Shown here: positions 34,217 through 42,659 of the stretch, piece by piece | How positions within the stretch are numbered: the stretch's first letter is position 1 | How the letters are laid out: each line of letters starts with the position of its first letter | Source: Actinomycetota bacterium | Lineage (GTDB): Bacteria > Actinomycetota > Geothermincolia > Geothermincolales > RBG-13-55-18 | Reading direction: 5' to 3' | DNA: 64,000 nucleotides | NCBI GenBank assembly: GCA_040757835.1 | Contig: JBFLWJ010000004.1 | Coordinates: forward strand, 90,126 to 154,125 | Notes under the pieces: model-generated | What the model was told of the DNA's origin: nothing | The model's input: the letters and a program-made list of their open reading frames with translations, nothing else | Databases searched by the model: none | Position numbers and translations under genes: made by a program

Positions 34217-35098
34217 ATGGCGGAAAAAGAGACGGGCTGGGACCTCAACGGCTTCATCAAGGCCTACGAGGCGGATTCCGGGACCCCCGTGACCCGCACG
34301 CAGGTAGGCCGTTACCTCAGGGAGGGCATTCTTCCCCAGCCCGGCGAGGGGGAGACCTATACCTCGCATCATCTCGAGAGGCTGCGCATGATCGAGTACC
34401 TTCGCTCGCGCTACGGCATGTCCCTGAGGGACATCTCAGGCCTCTTCGGGGTCATCGTCAGCACGAGCCCGAGCGAGGTCAGCGAGGAGCCGGAAGAGGA
34501 GACCCAGGTGATGGACCGCAGGGAACGCATCGTCGCCAATGCCGCCGAGCTCTTCGCCGCCAAGGGCTACCACGGCACCACCGTCGATGAGATCGTGCAG
34601 GCCACGGGCATCGCCAAGGGCACCTTCTATATCTACTTCGACAGCAAGGAGGAGATCCTGGTCGAGGTGATCAAGCGGCTCATCGAGAACACCCTGGAAA
34701 AGATAGACCAGGAGCTGGAGCGTCAGGAGGGCAAGGACTTCGTGACCCGTATCGAGGTCAAGGGGAGGGAGATGCTCGATCTCTATATCAAGAGCAGCGA
34801 ACTCCTGTACATGCTCATGGGGGAGACGGTCGGCAATAAACGCCTCACCGATCAGCTCCGGGAGGTCTATGGCAGGCTGGCTGAAAGGGTCGAGGTGGAC
34901 ATCAGGGAAGGGGTCGAAGCGGGGGACATCTACCCCTTCGAGGACCTCAAGTCCATATCCTATGCCCTGGTCGGCATGGGGCAGAGCATCGCCATCCTGC
35001 TCTCGAGCAGCGGCCCGGAGCAGATGGAGAGGACCTGGAAGACGATGCATATGTTCTTTACCCGTGCGCTGGCGGCGAGAAAACGGGTCAAAGAATAG
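34217..35098 (+). CDS. MerR-TetR fusion transcriptional regulator
   Basis: A 293-residue protein with two DNA-binding domains. Residues ~10-80 are a MerR-type winged helix: TRTQVGRYLREGILPQPGEGETYTSHHLERLRMIEYLRSRYGMSLRDISGLF. After an acidic linker (SEEPEEETQ), residues ~100-150 are a TetR helix-turn-helix: RRERIVANAAELFAAKGYHGTTVDEIVQATGIAKGTFYIYFDSKEEIL. A helical ligand-binding and dimerisation domain ends the chain. TetR proteins usually start at their HTH, so the MerR part is an added module. ATG 34217 opens the MerR part. Its targets are unknown; the divergent neighbour is a receiver protein. Confidence 0.85.
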   Translation: MAEKETGWDLNGFIKAYEADSGTPVTRTQVGRYLREGILPQPGEGETYTSHHLERLRMIEYLRSRYGMSLRDISGLFGVIVSTSPSEVSEEPEEETQVMDRRERIVANAAELFAAKGYHGTTVDEIVQATGIAKGTFYIYFDSKEEILVEVIKRLIENTLEKIDQELERQEGKDFVTRIEVKGREMLDLYIKSSELLYMLMGETVGNKRLTDQLREVYGRLAERVEVDIREGVEAGDIYPFEDLKSISYALVGMGQSIAILLSSSGPEQMERTWKTMHMFFTRALAARKRVKE

Positions 35099-35361
35099 GA
35101 CCCCGGTTTCCGGCAAACCGGGGTCAGCAGGGAGGGAGGTGCTCCGATTTCGGGACCGGAGCACGGATGAGGTCACGCTGAGGCGGGTGCCTTGGCGGAA
35201 CTCCTCCGAGGTTTTTGTGAGGGAGGGAAAGTCCCGATCCCCAGAGAAGTCCCACACCCTCGTCCTCTGTGCGGAGACCTGTTAAGTGGTTATGCTACCA
35301 TAAAGTAACTTTCAATGCAAAGGGTTTCTTCGGTCAAAAAGACAAATCGCCCTGAAGGCTC
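35099..35361. other. Intergenic region with hairpins
   Basis: Two hairpins follow the MerR-TetR gene. GACCCCGGTTT/AAACCGGGGTC has 11 bp and a 5-base loop at ~35099-35126, without a T-run. GTGCTCCG/CGGAGCAC lies at 35139-35164. The first may still end transcription. A stretch gagggagggaaagtcccg (35221-35238) recalls RNase P RNA, but no such gene can be built around it. No ORF with coding character was seen. Confidence 0.4.
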
Positions 35362-35519
35362 TGCTATAATGTCTTCAGCCATGGTCATGGCCAGTTTCAG
35401 GGGTCTTTGAGGTTGGTTGAGCCTCGATGGACTCCTCTTTGATGAGGGAAACATGACCCACGAGTCGGGGTCGGCTCGCAGGCTGGCGAGCCGACCGATA
35501 GCAGGGAGGAGTACTTGCG
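35362..35519 (+). promoter_or_regulatory. Extended -10 promoter and leader of the second AOR operon
   Basis: TGCTATAAT at 35362-35370 is an extended -10 box with no good -35. The transcript would carry a ~140-base leader with a strong hairpin, GGTCGGCTCGC/GCGAGCCGACC (35469-35479 with 35486-35496, loop of 6), ending just before GGGAGGAG, the ribosome site of the AOR gene. The position invites translational or metal-dependent control, but no known riboswitch was recognised. Confidence 0.5.
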
Positions 35520-37586
35520 ATGTTGGGAGGAAACTGGGGCAAGATATTGAAGGTAGACCTCACTTCCGGAGAGTCCGAGGTGCTGGAACTGGAAGAGAAA
35601 CTCTACCGCGACTTCCTCGGCGGGAGCGGCTTGGCAGCCAAGTGGTTCTTCGACAACGAGGGCTGGAAGGCCGAACCCCTTTCGCCCGAAAATCCCCTGA
35701 TTGTCATGAACGGGCCCCTCTCGGGGACCAACCTGCCAGGCGTATCCCGCCTGGAGATCTGCGCCCGCTCTCCCCTCACCGGCATCTGGGGGGAGGCCTC
35801 CATGGGCGGGCACTTCTCGCCCCAGCTCAAGCGGACCGGATATGACGGCATCATCTTCGTCGGGGCCAGCGAGAAGCCGGTGTACCTCTACCTGACCGAC
35901 GAGACGGTGGAGATCAGGGACGCCTCGCATCTCTGGGGCAAGGACACCTACGAGACCGAGGACCTGCTCAAACAGGAAGTGGGAGACAAGCGCGCGCAGG
36001 TCATCTCCATCGGTCCCGCCGGGGAGAACATGGTGAAGTTCGCCTGCGTGATGAACGACCGCGGCTCCACCGCCGGCCGCTGCGGCATGGGGGCGGTGAT
36101 GGGCTCCAAGAAGCTCAAGGCGGTAGTGGCGCGGGGCAACGCGAAGGCGCCCGTGGCCGATGAGGCCGCCTTCAAGGAGACGCGCGAGAAGATGAACGAA
36201 CTCCTCAAGTTCAGCCTGATAGCCGACGGCCTGCGCAACTTCGGCTCCAACGTGCACATGGAGTACGGGATGGCCATCGGGGACGTGCCCACGAAGAACT
36301 GGCGGGTGGCCTACTGGGCGGAAGGACCCGGAGAGCTGGGTGGCACCGCCGTGGCCGAGAGCATCCTCACCAAAAACCACTCGTGCTTCGCCTGTCCCAT
36401 CTCATGCAAGAGGATCGTGGAGGTGAAGTCGGGGCCCTTTGCCATCGAGGAAGGACCGGGGGCCGAGTATGAGGGCGCCTCAGCCCTGGGCACCCTGCAA
36501 CTCATGGACAACAAGGAGGCCAACAACAAGGCCAACGAGCTCTGCAACCGCTACGGCATGGACTGCATCTCCTGCGGCTCAACCCTGGCATACGCCACCG
36601 AGGCCTTCGAGAAGGGCCTGATCACGGAGGAGGACACCGGCGGGTTGAAGCTGGGCTGGAACCAGCCCCAGACCCTCCTGGAACTTATCCGCAGGACCGC
36701 CATGCGTGAGGGCATCGGGGATGACCTGGCCGAGGGCTCGCGGGCCATGTCGGAGAAGTTCGGCGGCAAGGAGTTCGCCGTCCACGTGAAGGGGCTGGAG
36801 TGCCCTATGCACGATCCCCGCGCCCTCTGGGCCATGGCCCTCACCTACGCGACATCCATCCGCGGCGCATGCCACTGCGCCGACGCCAACCTGTACGTGG
36901 AACTCGGGATCCTCGACCTCAAGGAGCTGGGCGCCAAGAGGACCTGGCCATACAGCCCCAAGGGCAAGGCGGCCCAGACCATCGCCGCGCAGAAGAAGGG
37001 CGTCATCGCCAACTCCGCGGTCATCTGCGAATACGCATGGAACGCCGCCGGGGGACACATGGCGGAGATGGTCGCGATGCTCAACTCCCTGACCGGGTTC
37101 GGCTACAGCCCGGACGAGCTGGCGAGGACCGGGGACCGTATCTGGTACATCAAGCGGGCCCTGGGCAGCCTCATGGGCGCCACCCGTGAGGACGACCAGC
37201 TCCCCAGGCGCATCCTCGAGCCCCATGCGGAGGGGACGACCTCCAGCCTGCATACGGCGGTCTACCCGCAGTTCATGTCCCTGGTGCCGCTGCAGAAGCT
37301 GAGGATAGAAAAGATCAAGGACATCACGGCCATGGTCCTCTCCAAGTTCCTCTACCCCAACATGGACAAGATACTGACCATGCTCAACAAGCTGCCGTTC
37401 TTTTCGAGCAGACTCAAGAAGCTGGCCCGCGGAGACGAGGCGGAAAGGCAGCGCAAGACCGTGGCCTTCGACCAGATGATCCAGGAGTTCTACACGCTGC
37501 GGGACATCGACGCCCAGGGGCGTCCCAGCCGCAGGCGCCTCGAGGAAGTCGGCCTTGCCGACGTGGCCAGCGCCCTGCACGCGTAG
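35520..37586 (+). CDS. Aldehyde:ferredoxin oxidoreductase (tungstopterin enzyme), copy 2
   Basis: A 688-residue AOR-family enzyme with the canonical first ligand group CFACPISC (C-x2-C-x3-C) and a late cysteine in SAVICEYAWNA. GGNWGKILKVDLTSGE, SIGPAGENMVKFACVMND and RCGMGAVMGSKKLKAVVARG form the pterin-binding domain. The C-terminal extension (~590-688), with a basic helix and the end RPSRRRLEEVGL, is longer than in copy 1. It oxidises an aldehyde to an acid and reduces ferredoxin; the substrate is not predictable. It is followed 23 bp later by a MoaD-like gene, as in many AOR operons. Confidence 0.9.
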   Translation: MLGGNWGKILKVDLTSGESEVLELEEKLYRDFLGGSGLAAKWFFDNEGWKAEPLSPENPLIVMNGPLSGTNLPGVSRLEICARSPLTGIWGEASMGGHFSPQLKRTGYDGIIFVGASEKPVYLYLTDETVEIRDASHLWGKDTYETEDLLKQEVGDKRAQVISIGPAGENMVKFACVMNDRGSTAGRCGMGAVMGSKKLKAVVARGNAKAPVADEAAFKETREKMNELLKFSLIADGLRNFGSNVHMEYGMAIGDVPTKNWRVAYWAEGPGELGGTAVAESILTKNHSCFACPISCKRIVEVKSGPFAIEEGPGAEYEGASALGTLQLMDNKEANNKANELCNRYGMDCISCGSTLAYATEAFEKGLITEEDTGGLKLGWNQPQTLLELIRRTAMREGIGDDLAEGSRAMSEKFGGKEFAVHVKGLECPMHDPRALWAMALTYATSIRGACHCADANLYVELGILDLKELGAKRTWPYSPKGKAAQTIAAQKKGVIANSAVICEYAWNAAGGHMAEMVAMLNSLTGFGYSPDELARTGDRIWYIKRALGSLMGATREDDQLPRRILEPHAEGTTSSLHTAVYPQFMSLVPLQKLRIEKIKDITAMVLSKFLYPNMDKILTMLNKLPFFSSRLKKLARGDEAERQRKTVAFDQMIQEFYTLRDIDAQGRPSRRRLEEVGLADVASALHA

Positions 37587-37609
37587 CGGGAGACCGGGAG
37601 GGAGCGGAA

Positions 37610-37858
37610 TTGGCGACCGTGAAGTTCTTCACCATGCTGCGCAAGGCCACGGGAGAGGCGGGCTACGAGACCTCGGCCTCTACCGTTGCCGAGCTGCTCA
37701 AAGAGGTGGAGAGGAAGTACGGGGGTGGCGTATCCAGGTATCTGAAGAGTTGCATCGTGCTGGTGAACGGCCAGAACATCAGCTATCTCAAGGGAAAGAG
37801 GACCAGGCTGGGGCCCGGAGACGAGGTCTCTCTCTTTCCGCCGGCCGCGGGCGGATAG
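37610..37858 (+). CDS. MoaD/ThiS-like sulfur carrier
   Basis: An 82-residue ubiquitin-fold protein ending in Ala-Gly-Gly after VSLFPPAAGG. The terminal Gly-Gly is the thiocarboxylation site used to build the dithiolene of molybdopterin and tungstopterin. KFFTMLRKATG at the start and VLVNGQNISYL in the middle fit the family. A TTG start at 37610 follows GGGAGGGAGCGG. Next to an AOR gene, it probably serves pterin cofactor synthesis for that enzyme; its activating E1 may be the ThiF-like protein near 43.4-44.2 kb. Confidence 0.85.
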   Translation: MATVKFFTMLRKATGEAGYETSASTVAELLKEVERKYGGGVSRYLKSCIVLVNGQNISYLKGKRTRLGPGDEVSLFPPAAGG

Positions 37859-37879
37859 AACCGGCGTAGCCGGGACTCT

Positions 37880-38149
37880 CTATACGGGGGTGATGGTGAC
37901 CCCCGTCCCCGCCGTCGAAGGCCCCTGCACCTGCAGCTCCGCCAGGGAGCGCACGCAGGACGCGACAAGTTCCTCGCTCCCCGCCACCTGCAGGGAAGCT
38001 TCACGCAGCCGCGAGGATATATCGCCCAGGTTGACGTTGGATGCCAGCGCGGACCACTGGCGCAGATGTTCGATCTCCTTCTCGAGCAGGTCCGCGCTAT
38101 GTTTCAGGGCCACCTTCAGGGTGACCAGGTCGATACCATCTCGACACAT
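37880..38149 (-). CDS. Small helical protein of unknown function (89 aa)
   Basis: A mostly helical 89-residue protein (LVTLKVALKHSADLLEKEIEHLRQW and REASLQVAGSEELVASCVRSLAELQ) with a short beta end (GTGVTITPV). There is no signal peptide. ATG 38149 follows AGGAGAGG; GTG 38158 is too close to it. It is convergent with the MoaD-like gene and downstream of dapA. The family is not recognised. Confidence 0.6.
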   Translation of the reverse strand: MCRDGIDLVTLKVALKHSADLLEKEIEHLRQWSALASNVNLGDISSRLREASLQVAGSEELVASCVRSLAELQVQGPSTAGTGVTITPV

Positions 38150-38254
38150 CTTTCCCACCTCTCCTTTCGTTTACCCGGTCGCTCGGGTACGCACGCAGCG
38201 GCCAACGCCCACTTTCCCGCGAGGCAGACATGCCGGTCCTTACGGCGCGGCCTG

Positions 38255-39172
38255 TCAGCGGCACTCCCCGGGGGACGCCTTACCCAGCTCTACCATGGCG
38301 GCGCGCAGGGTCTCCTTGCCCCTTTCGGTCATCTCCACAAGGGGGAGGCGAAGGCCCCCCACCTCTACCCCCATCCAGTTCAAGGCCTGCTTTATCGCGG
38401 TGGGGTTGGGCTCGCAGAAAAGGGCGCGCACCAGTGGAAGGACGCGGAAGTGGATGTCCCGGGCCTCATTTATCCTGCCCTCCCAGACCAGCCGGCACAT
38501 GCGGCTGAACTCGGCGCCCAGCACGTGGCCCACGGCTGCGATGCAACCCTGGCCACCCAGGCAGAGCACGAGGAAAGTCACCGGGTCCTCGCCGGAATAG
38601 ACGAAGAACTCGGTCCCCGCCTTGCGCGTCTCCTCGATGATCTTGCTTACCTGAAGGATATCGCCAGAGGCCTCCTTCACCCCGACGATGTTGTCGATCT
38701 CGGACAGGCGCAGCATGGTGTCCAGCTCGATGTTCCTGCCCGTCCGGAAAGGGATATTGTAGAGGATGAGCGGCAGGGAGGTGCTCTCGGCTATGGACCG
38801 GTAGTGACGGTATATACCCTCCTGGCTCGGCCGGTTGTAATAGGGGCTCACCTGCAGGCTCCCGTCCACGCCCAGTCTCTCCGCGGCCACGGTCATCTCT
38901 ATGGCCTCCGCGGTGCTGTTGCTGCCGGTCCCGGCGATGACCGGCACGCGCCCCGCCGTCTCCTCCTGGACCACCTCGATGACGGTCATGTGCTCCCCGT
39001 GGCTCAGGGTGGGCGATTCCCCGGTGGTCCCGCAGGGGATGATCGCGTCCGCCGCCTGTTCCTCTATGAGATAATTGACGAGGTTCCTGAGGGCAGGCTC
39101 GTCCAGCTTGCCCCGCTCATCGAAGGGTGTCACCAACGGGATCAGGCATCCCTTGACGTTCCAGTCTCCCAT
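38255..39172 (-). CDS. dapA: 4-hydroxy-tetrahydrodipicolinate synthase
   Basis: A 305-residue class I aldolase of lysine and diaminopimelate synthesis. GTTGESPTLSHGEH (substrate loop), ILYNIPFRTG (catalytic Tyr) and the Schiff-base lysine in IVGVKEASGD are present. VSPYYNRPSQEGIYRHY is also typical. The length is normal. AGGAGGTCTGG precedes the ATG. Related DHDPS-like aldolases act on other keto acids, but the full motif set supports dapA. No other lysine gene is adjacent. Confidence 0.85.
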   Translation of the reverse strand: MGDWNVKGCLIPLVTPFDERGKLDEPALRNLVNYLIEEQAADAIIPCGTTGESPTLSHGEHMTVIEVVQEETAGRVPVIAGTGSNSTAEAIEMTVAAERLGVDGSLQVSPYYNRPSQEGIYRHYRSIAESTSLPLILYNIPFRTGRNIELDTMLRLSEIDNIVGVKEASGDILQVSKIIEETRKAGTEFFVYSGEDPVTFLVLCLGGQGCIAAVGHVLGAEFSRMCRLVWEGRINEARDIHFRVLPLVRALFCEPNPTAIKQALNWMGVEVGGLRLPLVEMTERGKETLRAAMVELGKASPGECR

Positions 39173-39234
39173 CCAGACCTCCTCTGTTCTACGCCCACTT
39201 TATCTATACATAATAGCAGACGGCGAAAGCCACC

Positions 39235-39278
39235 TGACCGTCCCGCCGTCCCCCGTAAAGGCGACGGCGGGACGGTCA
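39235..39278. repeat. Strong intergenic hairpin (16-bp perfect stem)
   Basis: TGACCGTCCCGCCGTC (39235-39250) pairs perfectly with 39263-39278; the loop has 12 bases. It lies upstream of dapA and far upstream of the CrtI-like gene, with no T-run on either side. It may be an mRNA-end structure or a REP-like element. Confidence 0.6.
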
Positions 39279-39342
39279 TAACCGTACTCTAACCGTCGCC
39301 GCTGCGTCCGCACCGGGTACGGACGCTCTCCCGCGATGTCCG

Positions 39343-39370
39343 TGGAAGTCGGAGAAATATGGTATATAAT
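39343..39370 (+). promoter_or_regulatory. Possible second promoter upstream of the CrtI-like gene
   Basis: TATAAT at 39365-39370 is preceded by TGGAAG (39343-39348) with a 16-bp spacer. It resembles the TGGAAA-type promoters of the tRNA-Ser genes. A stronger promoter lies 45 bp downstream. Confidence 0.4.
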
Positions 39371-39411
39371 GGAATATAGCTCCCTTTTTTCAAATACTGC
39401 CCTCCACCCTA

Positions 39412-39439
39412 TTGACACTTAAAAAGAGAATGATATTAT
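39412..39439 (+). promoter_or_regulatory. Strong promoter of the CrtI-like gene
   Basis: A perfect TTGACA (39412-39417), a 16-bp AT-rich spacer and TATTAT (39434-39439). Transcription would begin near 39446, at the first base of the structured leader. Confidence 0.75.
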
Positions 39440-39444
39440 TGAAG

Positions 39445-39687
39445 CGTTCCGGCCAAAAAAATCGGGGGAAAACCTGAATTGAAGCGCGTTTGGGCTTGCG
39501 CGTCCGGAACGTAGGTAGGAACCCAGGATGCCGAGTAGAAAACGTCGAGCCCCTTGTTCGGCGGTCCCAAAGGTATCTTGGGTTTCTACTTTTATGCGCC
39601 GTCAGGCTGCGGGGTGATAGAGTCATAGGCCGAGGTCATGAGTGCGGGCAGGGAGAGAAGGACGACGTTATCGGCAGGAGGTGTGCG
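39445..39687 (+). promoter_or_regulatory. Structured mRNA leader, candidate cis-regulatory RNA
   Basis: The ~240-base leader has a closing stem CGTTCCGG (39445-39452) with CCGGAACG (39504-39511). Downstream, two pairings exclude each other: AACCCA (39520-39525) with TGGGTT (39579-39584), and AGTAGAAA (39534-39541) with TTTCTACT (39583-39590). A CCCAA/TTGGG hairpin (39566-39582) followed by a T-rich stretch could be a terminator. I could not match it to a known riboswitch class. Confidence 0.45.
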
Positions 39688-41085
39688 ATGGCGGGCGATA
39701 TCAAGGGAAAGAGAGTAGTGGTCATCGGGACCGGGATGGGAGGGTCAGCCGTCTCCGCGCTGCTGGCCAAGGAGGGAGCCGAGGTAACCGTCCTGGAGAG
39801 GAACAGTTATCCGGGGGGCAAGGCGGCTAGCTTCGAACGCGAGGGCTTCATCTACGATACCGGCGTGCACTGGCTGGCGCGCGGCAACAAGGGGCCCATG
39901 GGAGAGGTCGCTAGCATCGTGGGAACGGAGATCGAGTTCGTCACCCTGAACACGGCCATGGAATTCACCACCGGCGGGCATACCGCCGTGATAGCTCAGG
40001 ACATGGAAGAGGACGAGGCACTGGACAAGCTCTTCGAACAGATCGAGGTGCTGCCCGAGAACCGCGAGGGGGCCAGGGCGCTCTTCAAGGACCTGGCACG
40101 CGAGCGCACTCCGGAGGAACTGGCAGAGCTGGACGAAGTCTCTTTCGCCGAGTACATAGCCCGCTTCGTCGAGGACGAGCAGCTCAACCGCCTGCTCGAC
40201 GGCTTCACCGGCATGTACATGTGCATCTCCCGCAGGGCGGCCTCGGCGGGAGAATACATCCTCTGCTTTTCTACCCAGAGTAAACAGAAGAACCTCTGCT
40301 ACCCCGTCGGTGGCATGCGGGCTGTTCCCATGGCCTACCTGGACGCCCTGCAGTCCCTGGGGGGAGAGCTGCGCTACTCAACCCCGGTGGAGCGCATCGT
40401 GGTGGAGGGCGGCGCGGTGAGGGGCGTCGAGGCCGGCGGCTTCATCCCCGCCGACATCGTCATCAGCAACAACGGTGTCAAGGAGACCATCGCCCTGGCC
40501 GGGCGGCACAATTTCCCTGACGACTACCTGGCCACCATAGACAGCATGCGCCTCTCCTTTGGAGCGGTCAGCGTGAAGTACGCGTTGGACGCCGAGGTGG
40601 TCAGGGCCCCGCTCGCCTGCTACTTCCCGGATTTCAACGACCCCGAACTGGTGGAGAGGCAGGCCGCCATCTTCGTGCCCGTGCCATCCGCCGCGGACCC
40701 GTCCCTGGCGCCCCCCGGCTGCCAGCTGGTGCTAGCCGGTTCCCTGGCGCCTCCGGGACTGGAGGAGCCTGAGGTGGCCGATGCCATCTGCAAGGAGATG
40801 CTCGACCGCATCGAGAACACCATGCATGACCTCTACCCGGGCATAGAGGACCACATCGTCTGGAAGATCCGTACCGATACCCGCTACATCGCGGATATTT
40901 CGGGAAGATGGACGGGAGAGGTCATCGGCCTGGCGCAGAACCGCCACCAGGTGGGCAAGAGGCGCCCCTCCGCCGTGTCTCCGGTGCGGGGCCTCTACTA
41001 CGTGGGCGCGGACGCGGGCGGTCGTGGCGTCGGAACGGAGATGGCCGTGGACAGCGCATTGAACCTTTGGAGGACGTTGCGCTAA
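39688..41085 (+). CDS. CrtI/phytoene-desaturase-like FAD oxidoreductase
   Basis: A 465-residue flavoprotein. The N-terminal dinucleotide fold VVVIGTGMGGSAVSALLAKEGAEVTVLERNSYPGGKAASF is the hallmark of the CrtI/retinol-saturase/amine-oxidase group, and the C-terminal FAD motif is GLYYVGADAGGRGVGTEMAVDSAL. YPVGGMRAVPMAYLDAL is also typical. Family members desaturate, saturate or isomerise isoprenoids; no phytoene synthase or other carotenoid gene is adjacent, so the substrate is open. ATG 39688 follows GGCAGGAGG by six bases. A long structured leader precedes it. Confidence 0.85.
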   Translation: MAGDIKGKRVVVIGTGMGGSAVSALLAKEGAEVTVLERNSYPGGKAASFEREGFIYDTGVHWLARGNKGPMGEVASIVGTEIEFVTLNTAMEFTTGGHTAVIAQDMEEDEALDKLFEQIEVLPENREGARALFKDLARERTPEELAELDEVSFAEYIARFVEDEQLNRLLDGFTGMYMCISRRAASAGEYILCFSTQSKQKNLCYPVGGMRAVPMAYLDALQSLGGELRYSTPVERIVVEGGAVRGVEAGGFIPADIVISNNGVKETIALAGRHNFPDDYLATIDSMRLSFGAVSVKYALDAEVVRAPLACYFPDFNDPELVERQAAIFVPVPSAADPSLAPPGCQLVLAGSLAPPGLEEPEVADAICKEMLDRIENTMHDLYPGIEDHIVWKIRTDTRYIADISGRWTGEVIGLAQNRHQVGKRRPSAVSPVRGLYYVGADAGGRGVGTEMAVDSALNLWRTLR

Positions 41086-41093
41086 GACGGCCC

Positions 41094-42563
41094 TTATTCA
41101 CGCTGGCGCACGCAGTTGCGCCCCGCCTCCTTGGCCTCGTAGAGGGCGGCGTCCGCCTTGGCCACGATATCGGAACGTTTCTCGATATCGGGAGACGGGA
41201 AAGACGTGACGCCCTGGCTGACGGTCACCTTGACCGGCCTTCCTTTTGACTGCGGAAAATCGTGGTTCTCCACCGCCATGCGGATACGGTCGGCCGTGAA
41301 TACGGCGTCCTCCAGGTCCGTTTCCGGGAGGAGTATGGCGAACTCCTCCCCGCCGTAACGCGCCAGGATATCCATGGTCCTCAGGCAACCCTTGACCAGG
41401 TTGGCCATCTCCTTGAGGATCTCGTCGCCATAGAGGTGGCCATAGGTGTCGTTGATGCGCTTGAAGAAATCGATATCCAGCATGATGAGGGAGAAGGAGG
41501 AGTTGTAGCGGCTGGCGCGCTTGAACTCCTTCTCGAAGAGTTCCTGGAAGAAGCGGTGGTTGTAGATCTTGGTCAGGCCGTCCGTGATGGCCATGCGCTT
41601 CGCCCCCTCGTAGAGGCGAGCGTTGTCCAGGATCATGGTCAACTCGTTGCTGATCAGGTTGAGGATCACGGGAGCGTCGCGGCGGAAAGCCGGGTTGGGC
41701 GGTCCGGCCACGACCAGCACGCCGATGACCGTCTTGTGGGCGGTCATCGGTATATGGACGTAAGCGGGCCGGGGCTGTTTCTCATCTCCGGCCTTGACCA
41801 GGCTTTCCTGGTTGAGCACCACGCGTTCGACGAGAGAGGGGTCGGAGACCTGCCATGCGTAACCCGTGGCCACCTGGATGGTCTCCTGGGATATCTCCTC
41901 AACCATCTCGGCGGTGCACTGCTTGTTGACGTAGACGTACAGCTCCTGCTCGGCGAAGAAGAGCAGGCCGCCTGCGAAATAGCCGAAGAAGTTGTCGAGG
42001 ATCTCGAAGACGGAATTGACGGTCTCGGAGAAGTCCTGAAGGGAACTGGACAGAGATGCGATATCGTTGAGGATGGTCGTCTCGTAGAGCTTGCGGTCCA
42101 GGAGGTCGGTGATCTTGTCGATGACGTAGTCCTCGGTGACCTCCTTCTTCCTCTTACGGGAGAGCTCCCTGGCCTCCTCATATGCGCCAGCCTGTGAGAG
42201 CAGCTCGTCCACCTTCTGCAGCAGGTGCTCCGGCTTGAAGCCCTTGGTAATATAGGCGTCCGCCCCCGTCTTCATCCCCCAGAACATGTCGCTCTGGTGC
42301 TCCCTGCCGGTGAGCATGATCACGGGCATCCACGAGGTGAGGGAGTCCTCCTTGAGCAGCCGGCACACCTGGTAGCCTTTGATCTTGGGCATCTCCACGT
42401 CCAGGATCATGAGATCAGGCAGGAGCGAGAAGGCCTTGACGGCGGCATCGATTCCGTCCCATGCGACGTCGACCTCATAACCGGCCTGCTCCAGTATGGA
42501 GCTGGTGACCTTGACCACCAGTTTGTTGTCGTCGGCCAGGAGGATGTGCCCCTTCGCGCCCAT
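41094..42563 (-). CDS. Receiver-GAF-GGDEF diguanylate cyclase
   Basis: A 489-residue protein. The receiver domain (~1-125) has LLADDNK and the phosphorylation Asp in LMILDVEMP. A GAF-like domain (~165-310) includes YVHIPMTAHKTVIGVLVVAGPP. The GGDEF domain (~320-489) has the active site RYGGEEFAI and an intact inhibitory site R-T-M-D five residues before it. It makes cyclic di-GMP under phosphorylation control with product feedback. ATG 42563 follows GGGAG by eight bases. It shares its strand with the CpaB-like and E1-like genes upstream and is 9 bp from the convergent CrtI-like gene. Confidence 0.9.
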   Translation of the reverse strand: MGAKGHILLADDNKLVVKVTSSILEQAGYEVDVAWDGIDAAVKAFSLLPDLMILDVEMPKIKGYQVCRLLKEDSLTSWMPVIMLTGREHQSDMFWGMKTGADAYITKGFKPEHLLQKVDELLSQAGAYEEARELSRKRKKEVTEDYVIDKITDLLDRKLYETTILNDIASLSSSLQDFSETVNSVFEILDNFFGYFAGGLLFFAEQELYVYVNKQCTAEMVEEISQETIQVATGYAWQVSDPSLVERVVLNQESLVKAGDEKQPRPAYVHIPMTAHKTVIGVLVVAGPPNPAFRRDAPVILNLISNELTMILDNARLYEGAKRMAITDGLTKIYNHRFFQELFEKEFKRASRYNSSFSLIMLDIDFFKRINDTYGHLYGDEILKEMANLVKGCLRTMDILARYGGEEFAILLPETDLEDAVFTADRIRMAVENHDFPQSKGRPVKVTVSQGVTSFPSPDIEKRSDIVAKADAALYEAKEAGRNCVRQRE

Positions 42564-42659
42564 GCTTATCACTCCCGTACGATCGGATTGTGCGCTTGAT
42601 TTATCGGCGTGGAGGCACGCGAGGTTGAACGCAAAGACATGGATGCACCGTATGATGTC

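Noticed and set aside
35221..35290. RNase P RNA because of a gagggaaagtcc-like stretch
   Set aside because: The conserved 3' partner and the overall length are missing, and it sits in the gap before an AOR gene.
35362..35519. Molybdenum/tungsten cofactor riboswitch
   Set aside because: There is a hairpin in the right place, but I could not find the conserved core of the class.
39445..39687. Cyclic di-GMP (GEMM) riboswitch, suggested by a GTAGGTAG stretch
   Set aside because: The conserved GGGCAAACC and GGACGCAAAGCC parts are not present.
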